From NCBI RefSeq assembly GCF_014839805.1, contig NC_051117.1:248001-312000 (forward strand): a DNA stretch of 64,000 bases. The letters are read 5' to 3'. Under the pieces are notes generated by a model, which saw nothing but the letters and a program-made list of their open reading frames with translations, had not been told where the DNA came from and did no database searches. The number at the start of each line of letters is the position of its first letter. Positions within the stretch are counted from its first letter, which is position 1. A program made the position numbers and the translations under genes. The DNA comes from Manduca sexta (Eukaryota; Arthropoda; Insecta; Lepidoptera; Sphingidae). Shown here piece by piece: positions 57,653 through 64,000 of the stretch.

Positions 57653-57917
57653 ATCATCAAAAATGGCAAAGTCATTCATTAACATCGGGAGAAACTTAAT
57701 AAAGACTGCAATGATCAAAACTACTTTCATTTCCGTTGCAGAAAGGACAAAACACACCCACGAGGATTAGTGAAATCATTCACATCCACCGAGTATAGCT
57801 TATCAAACACAGTCCATCACAAATTTGGATTATTCATCATCAAAATGGCCAAAGTCTGCGTAACATCGGGAGAAACTTAACAAAGACTGCAATACAATCC
57901 GCAAACCACTTTCATTC
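57653..57917 (+). repeat. ~183-bp partial tandem duplication at block end
   Basis: CATCGGGAGAAACTTAA occurs near 57685 and again near 57867, each after a CATCAAAA-ATGGC phrase. The left copy has a single, differently spaced version. The second unit is cut by the gap. Confidence 0.6.
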
Positions 57918-58417
57918 NNNNNNNNNNNNNNNNNNNNNNNNNNNNNNNNNNNNNNNNNNNNNNNNNNNNNNNNNNNNNNNNNNNNNNNNNNNNNNNNNNN
58001 NNNNNNNNNNNNNNNNNNNNNNNNNNNNNNNNNNNNNNNNNNNNNNNNNNNNNNNNNNNNNNNNNNNNNNNNNNNNNNNNNNNNNNNNNNNNNNNNNNNN
58101 NNNNNNNNNNNNNNNNNNNNNNNNNNNNNNNNNNNNNNNNNNNNNNNNNNNNNNNNNNNNNNNNNNNNNNNNNNNNNNNNNNNNNNNNNNNNNNNNNNNN
58201 NNNNNNNNNNNNNNNNNNNNNNNNNNNNNNNNNNNNNNNNNNNNNNNNNNNNNNNNNNNNNNNNNNNNNNNNNNNNNNNNNNNNNNNNNNNNNNNNNNNN
58301 NNNNNNNNNNNNNNNNNNNNNNNNNNNNNNNNNNNNNNNNNNNNNNNNNNNNNNNNNNNNNNNNNNNNNNNNNNNNNNNNNNNNNNNNNNNNNNNNNNNN
58401 NNNNNNNNNNNNNNNNN
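57918..58417. other. Assembly gap, 500 N
   Basis: Third fixed 500-N placeholder. It ends the inverted block. Confidence 0.98.
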
Positions 58418-59214
58418 TTATCGCTGATGTGTTGATGGTTTTTAATGAAGTTTAAATGGCAGTGACGTAAGAGATTATTGATTAGTAGAGTTTTTAAACT
58501 GAATTAAGAATAAAAACTGGTATCTAGACAGATAATTTTAATCATGGTAATTCAGTCCTTTGAGAGGTTTAGAATTTAGATATTTTTTCTAGATGTTACG
58601 ATTGATATCTTCATTTACACATTCTTTGATCGCAGTTAGAAAAACAAAATGTATTAAAATAAATAAAGTGACCTTTACTTTCAAAAGAAATTTTGTCAAT
58701 TCTGGATTTAGTATTAAAGCATTTTTAGTAAGTGAATGACCGGTCAATTCTAGATATTAAAAAGCTGTATTTCAGAACTTGATATTTAAGCTGAAATGTG
58801 CATATGGAATAGAACAAATGCAGTGTTATCTTAAGTTTGGGAGTTTATGAGCTCATGTTTAGTGTCGCATTTTCTTTTGTGTCCATGATATAGTACAGTT
58901 GGTGAGTTTAAAGGAAGAACTTTTGATCTGCGTCCCAAGAAGCTTTTGTTATGAAGTTGCGGTGCCAAGAAAACGAGTTCCCTTCATTACTACACAAAAT
59001 ACAATATATATACTGAGTAAGAAATGTTCCTGAAACCGTTTTTGTAGAAGCAACCTTAATAGAGAAACAATAGCACTTCAAACGATTTTTAACATAAATG
59101 TACTTAATTAAAAAGTAGTCATATCCGATGTACTTTACCTGTTCCAATTTGCATGAAACAGGCGAGGCTTGATTGATCGTACAACAATAATACACTTGAC
59201 AGATGTCACACCAC
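58418..59214. other. No gene recognised
   Basis: AT-rich with few repeats. A 108-codon minus-strand frame (58908-59234) has no recognised domain or splice context. Confidence 0.4.
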
Positions 59215-59300
59215 ACGTTGTATAACGTAATCAAACGTTCTGTGACGTATCCGTGACGTCTCGCGACGTCGCGCCACGTTCAGTGATTATGCAAAACGTA
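59215..59300. promoter_or_regulatory. Cluster of ACGT-core (CRE-like) motifs
   Basis: TGACGTATCCGTGACGTCTC is followed by GCGACGTCGCGCCACGTTC: five ACGT cores in about 50 bp within AT-rich DNA. Function is inferred only from motif density. Confidence 0.35.
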
Positions 59301-60039
59301 ATCGAGTTAGAGGTCTCGCGGCGACAATTACTCGCTTAAAATGCGTTTGACGGCTAATTCAATTATTTTATTGTATTCCTTAATTGAATTAGTGCTCTCC
59401 GTGTTTCTACGTCAATTAGATTGGGCGCTTTTTTGTTGACGTCGGCCGGCGGTATCGGTTTTTTAGGGACGTTAATACACGTTTTTTGCCTCTATTAGCT
59501 TGATTTGATTTTTATGTGTAAATTAAAGGTTGATCGTTGATTTATGTGTTTTCCCGGTACTGCTACGTGTTTTATGAAGACGTATTGGATTTGTACTGTA
59601 TTATTATTTTTTACTGGCTGGTTATGATATTCATAATTTTTATGACTGTTATTGGTATATTATCATAGAAGAAATATATAAGCTAACCAATGACCATAAG
59701 CGTAGGTTGCAATGCAATCAGCACATTCATAGTTAAAGCAACATACAGCCCATGTCTTATCTACTTCTGAGCAAGCCTCGTTTTATTTTCTGATCGCTCT
59801 AATTTCTAGAACTGCTGCTCCGATTCTGAAAACTATTTCTATAGTAAGAAGACGCAATATTCCTTAATCTTACACGTGTTTGTATCCCGTGAAAGGACGA
59901 TAATACGTGCGAAACCATGAACAGAAGCTAGGATATAATACAGCCCTAACCGATATTCCTAACAAACGCATACATGTGGTAAAACCGAATATTTTTATTT
60001 TCCGAACGCCAACCCACTAAACAGCGCATTAGTTGGCTA

Positions 60040-60150
60040 CAATTTCGCTGAGCAGGCTAACCCGCAGCCGCAGAGGGCATTATGTTAATGGCGCTCGACG
60101 GTACACGGCCTCCGCGGCCCGTTTGCAAATCCACTTCGATCACTTCAACT
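60040..60150. promoter_or_regulatory. GC-rich candidate regulatory segment
   Basis: GGCTAACCCGCAGCCGCAG, TTATGTTAATGGCGC and GGCCTCCGCGGCCCG form a compact non-repetitive GC peak containing an ATGTTAATG homeodomain-like site. No open frame stands out. Confidence 0.25.
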
Positions 60151-60639
60151 GTACTGAGGAGTTTTGGCCTTATCGGCATAATCTGTATGTAGGTTAATGG
60201 TTATTGATGACATTTAGGTAATGTGGAGGAATTTTTTTGAGCGTGATTATGAGGTATTGTTTGATTGATGATTTATTAGTGTTTTGGCTTATGGTACAGT
60301 CTAATGTTAGACAGTGATCATTTGAAATATTATTGAAGCGGAAGTGTTTGAAAATACTAACCAATCTTGGCGTCATTTATAGGTAGTAAGATTGGAAACT
60401 TGTATTAATTATCAGGGACTAAGAAGGACTTGCGGTCCCACCAAAGCTGGAAAGATGTCGGAAATTGTGAATCTAGACATTTTTGTTTTGAGTACGTAAA
60501 CTCGCTGTCTCGTTTCGCAACCGGCGTAACTTCTATTGCGCCACAGAAGCTGTTAGTTTAACTTATAATAAAATTATTAACACTACACAGCATGGTTGCA
60601 AATAATGTTATCGTCGAGCTAATTCAACGAAGTACCCCA

Positions 60640-60900
60640 AAACCCTCCGCGTGCCATCCAAATATAACAAGACCGGGCCAGCACAAAGTCCCGGGCACGT
60701 AGTGTCAAGTCGTCGTCACACATGAGGGTCGCAGCCCGTGCTCCAATTATTCCGCACTCCAGACATGTCCAGAGCCCTCTGCGACTGTCGAGGGACTCGA
60801 GGCTCGCTTAGGGTTAAGACGACGAGTGATTTAGTTACCCGCTACTGGGGTATTTGCGGCCCGGTCAGAGTGGATGCCGTACGGTTTGCATGAGAGGGTT
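60640..60900. promoter_or_regulatory. GC-rich non-coding segment
   Basis: About 260 bp of raised GC (AAGACCGGGCCAGCAC, CGACTGTCGAGGGACTCGAG) with stops in every frame. It could be regulatory or an untranslated exon. Confidence 0.25.
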
Positions 60901-61502
60901 AGTTGTCATCGAAGATTATTGTTCTGTTTGAAAATGGAACGTGTTCAGGTTAAGTTTTCGTTGGGTTGCCCATGCGTTTGTTATTTTAAATTGTATTGTT
61001 AGTACATTGTGTTTTGAGTTATGGAAAGGATTGACGATTTACGGCCGCCCTGTAAGAGGAGTTGGCAAGCAATAAAACTCACCTTAATAGTGGTAGTGGA
61101 TTACTGTCGTGTATGAATCTAATGTCCGTACAAAGCTATCAACTTGATTCAAATTAATTCTATTTGATATTGTTATTTACGTGCAATCTTTTATTAAGTG
61201 AGACATAACATGCTTATCCTTACTCCAATTAAATTACAATTTCTAACAACCCTCTACTCCTCAGTTTGAATTTCCACGAAAAATAACCCATTTACCATAA
61301 AGCCGCGTACACACGCGACATCTTATGCTCGAGATATCTGGCTCCGTTTTCACATGGTTGAATGGAGCTAAATGCGTCTAATTAGGTCATTCCCCGCTCG
61401 CTTGTCATCGTCGGGATGTGTACTCGGTTCGTTTTAATTTTATCATGTAATTTATGTTAGGGCTTTCTATATTTGCGGATTAGTTAGTAATACCAATGTT
61501 TA

Positions 61503-61787
61503 CTGGTGGTAGGCCTCTTATATGTGAGAGTCCGCCTGGTAGGTACCACCGCAATGTCTATTGCTGCCGCCAAGCAGTGTGTCACTGTTGTCTTCTGGTT
61601 TGAAGGACTTTGTAGCCAGTGTAACTACTGGAGATAATGAGATTTACGTCACGTCTCAGGATGGCGAGCGCAGTGGAATACCAAACAATACTTTGTATTT
61701 CAAATGTTGGATGGTGTTTCTGCTGTTTATGGGCGGTCGTATCGCTTACCATCAGGCGAACGGCAAGATCGTCTCGTCATTCACAGC
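61503..61787 (-). mobile_element. Interspersed repeat D, nearly full copy
   Basis: TGGTGGTAGGCCTCTTATAT, AGGTACCACCGCAATGTC, CAAGCAGTGTGTCACTG, TTTGTAGCCAGTGTAAC and GGGCGGTCGTATCGCTTACC are the reverse of 12552-12822. The 79-codon frame here belongs to the repeat. Confidence 0.8.
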
Positions 61788-61794
61788 AATAAAA

Positions 61795-61890
61795 AAATAG
61801 CAGCCCTTTATTATTAATGTCTTATTGGGCATGGGTTTCGCCTCGTACTGAGAGAGTTTAGGCCGGACACCACGTTGAAGTAGTGTGTGT
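61795..61890 (-). mobile_element. SINE tail fragment
   Basis: AGCAGCCCTTTATTATTAA, TTATTGGGCATGGG and GAGAGAGTTTAGGCC in reverse orientation, next to the repeat D copy. Confidence 0.55.
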
Positions 61891-62574
61891 TAGTTAATTA
61901 GTTGATACTGCGTTAGAAATAGACATAGATTTGTTTTATTCGTTTAGAGTGGCGAATGTCTGTAAACAACGTCGACGCGTAGAATATTTCTGCATTATGG
62001 ATGTTTATGAAAGTGTGAAATATCAGATGAGTAACGAATTTCTTTGTCCTTCTGTTTAATAAAAAAATATATTGGTTAGAAAGTTAGAACTGGTAGAAAA
62101 ACTTTGGGGAATATTTTCTTTATACCTTTGCTATTAGGTTCAATTATTTTAATGTGTTTGGTTGAGTATGAATTTCGCATAACATAAAAGGTTTTGGGTA
62201 AATAATTATAATTAAATATAACAGATAGTATTATATAAAGTGAAACAGCCATTTCTGTAACAGATATTTTAAATATTTTTTTTATTTTGAATATAGAATT
62301 TGATGTTATTTAAAAGATAGGGATTTATTATAAGAATTATTAAATAACACAAAACATCAGTCTACGGCTTAACCACTCTAAACGCAACATACAAACCCAA
62401 AGACCGATGAGCAATACCTGCCAAGGCAAAAAGTATCTTACTATTTACAGTAATAAATTATACATTCCCGTCAAACGCACTCGGAATTATCACTAAGTAC
62501 ATCAATAACTCAATTCCAGATTCTAACACGGCAGTACATTAAAGTCGGGTAGTGGGTACATTAAGAGCGCGTCA

Positions 62575-62700
62575 AGTTAAAGTGACACGTCGTTACGGCG
62601 GCGTGACGTGACGCTATCGCCAGAAGTCGACGTGGCGTGTACACGTCGCGTGAATTAACACGCCACGTGATTGTCACGCGTGATTATGATGTCGGGTTAA
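62575..62700. promoter_or_regulatory. Dense cluster of CACGT/TGACGTG motifs
   Basis: GTGACACGTCG, GTGACGTGACG, GTCGACGTGGC, TACACGTCGCG, ACGCCACGTGATTG and TCACGCGTGA lie within about 125 bp. CACGTG is an E-box (bHLH) site and TGACGTG is CRE-like. This is possibly an enhancer. Confidence 0.4.
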
Positions 62701-63099
62701 ATAGTTGGCTTAATCATCGTTTCGGGTTTTGAGGGACGGGCGCTGTGACGGGTTATTTGTTTTAGTTGAATTGTTTTGATCTGTTATTATGATTTATGTT
62801 GTTTTCGAGTTTTCGAGAATCTGTTTTAGTAACTGTATGTAATACCATCAGTTTTAACTTATTACAGGACCAGTTTCTCTCAGCCTGTACTGCTGTGCTT
62901 TAAACTTCTTAAATATAATTTGTAGAACAACGTAAGAACAACCAAGCTTATTATAAATATTATTTTTACCGGATACATTCTTAATTTTTTTTTTCATACC
63001 ACTACCCCTTTGGGAGTAGGTACAGGCGTATCTTGACAAAACTTAAGAAAATAAAGTACTAGGACATCATAAACGCGCGATACTTATCAAACTTAGATA

Positions 63100-63225
63100 T
63101 ATTAGTTGCGTGGCGCTAAATCTTGGGACGGTTGTCGCGGCGCTTCTGTCATCGGGCGCGCGACCGTGTAATACAACCGACTGTTTCGTTGTGTCACGCG
63201 TGATCGCGTGACTCATGCTAGGGTT
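63100..63225. promoter_or_regulatory. CpG-rich cluster with TCACGCG motifs
   Basis: GTTGTCGCGGCGCTTC, CATCGGGCGCGCGACC and TGTCACGCGTGATCGCGTGA. It shares the CACGCGTGA palindrome with 62575-62700. Confidence 0.35.
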
Positions 63226-64000
63226 GTCAGAAAAGGATTTTAATATTCTTTTTAAGCATTGTTTAGTCAAAATAATAGTTTTTTTTTTCAGGGATGAGGT
63301 TGATTTTGTAGTGTCTTAGACGTGGTTATACTAAAAGCTTTTAATATAAAAGTTTTTACAAGTTTAAAGTGCAGAAATCTGTAACGAATAAGCAGTCGTA
63401 ACTATGCATTAAGTGTTGCAATAATTGTAGCGATAAAATCACTCAATGAATGCTTTTCAATTATGGACGTTAAAGAAATAACCTACTTAGATTAATCTTT
63501 AATGCGAAGTAAAAAAACAGTAATGGATTATTATGTTCAATCGATTTTTTTGTACAAAACATTTCTCTTAATAGATAAGTTTCGATTTCGTAAACAAGAG
63601 TAATGGAACATTTGCAATTGTTTTTTAATTAAATGATTAAATTTTAGTGGGTGTTAGCTTTTAGATTTCAGGTAAAACATTAGACAGTAAAGCGGGTAGT
63701 ACAATACCGTATAACTAGAATAGTAAATATGGCGTAATATAACTTTTTTACGATAGAGTTAAAACTGAATGTCGATATTTGAGTGAATTAAAAAAATAAT
63801 AATTACCGATGTATTTCCTTTAAATTATGATTTTTCTCATGTCGCATATCCTTTTTTGAATTAAAACATGTATTGCATGTATTATTTCGTAGAACGAATG
63901 AATTAAGACAAACTTAGAAGACAGATGTAACAGAAATTTTTATTTGCGAAATACTAATTTACATTGCATTTTATGTACCAGTCCCAATTTGGTTATTTTT
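63226..64000. other. AT-rich, nothing recognised
   Basis: No supported gene or repeat. Confidence 0.4.

Larger units (their letters stand above)
44694..57832 (-). repeat. Right arm of the 13-kb inverted duplication
   Basis: Reverse complement of 26261-39692. It lacks about 220 bp present at ~26790-27010 on the left and lacks the MITE at 28687. It carries a repeat D segment (55225-55506) that the left lacks. Confidence 0.95.
40193..57917. other. Single assembly block, probable inverted alternative haplotig
   Basis: This 17725-bp block is bounded by two 500-N gaps. Its reverse complement overlaps the end of the preceding block for 13 kb and then extends 4.5 kb past it (44693 down to 40193). 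That is the pattern expected of an overlapping alternative-allele contig scaffolded next to its partner in the wrong orientation. Confidence 0.75.

Noticed and set aside
26261..57832. A genuine 13-kb palindrome or segmental inverted duplication as a new biological structure
   Set aside because: Both homology ends fall at block ends marked by 500-N gaps, and the differences look allelic. I keep it only as a probable assembly artefact, to be tested by read depth.
61561..61800. 79-codon plus-strand frame
   Set aside because: It is entirely inside repeat D in reverse orientation, and the same shadow frame occurs in other copies.

Overview
The window looks like a nuclear scaffold from a moth or butterfly (Lepidoptera). 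It is AT-rich, gene-poor and packed with elements typical of that order: tRNA-derived SINEs whose tails read through GGGCACGGGCC and AGAGGGATTAGG (Metulj/Bm1-like), many short non-autonomous Helitrons (A|TC...hairpin...CTAG|T), fold-back MITEs, and 3' ends of non-LTR retrotransposons. There is no bacterial-type gene organisation. Family names are from recognition only; no database was searched.

Layout. 1-9.2 kb holds the one gene I can model with confidence. It lies on the minus strand and has four coding exons with compatible splice phases (8877-8713, 4564-4448, 3952-3856, 3339-2919). It encodes a small secreted, dibasic, cysteine-containing protein, precursor-like and unassigned. Its last coding exon is split by a 220-bp Helitron (3002-3221) with perfect termini. 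The reading frame is continuous if the Helitron is ignored. As it stands, the frame runs into the Helitron and stops, losing 27 residues and three of the four mature cysteines. The window opens inside another Helitron that carries an expanded 122-124-bp tandem array. 9-19 kb is repeats plus two weak candidate terminal exons on the minus strand. A 500-N gap is at 19193-19692.

19693-39692 is a sequence block of exactly 20000 bp, followed by a second 500-N gap (39693-40192), a 17725-bp block (40193-57917), and a third 500-N gap (57918-58417). Most of the third block is the reverse complement of 26261-39692. The resulting 13-kb 'giant palindrome' stops at the gap on both sides and differs by substitutions, homopolymer indels and transposon presence/absence. 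I read it as an alternative-haplotype contig placed in the wrong orientation, not as a biological inverted duplication. Several exon-like segments inside it therefore appear twice. Comparing the two copies shows which are disturbed: one candidate exon keeps its frame, and another is frameshifted on one copy.

58.4-64 kb has few transposons and several GC/CpG-rich clusters of ACGT-core motifs. It looks like intronic or intergenic regulatory DNA, but no gene is visible.

Overall this is one damaged small secreted-protein gene, a few isolated candidate exons of unknown larger genes, and a dense mosaic of mobile elements. The most informative observations are the exon-disrupting Helitron, the Helitron minisatellite, a possible recursive splice site, and the assembly structure.
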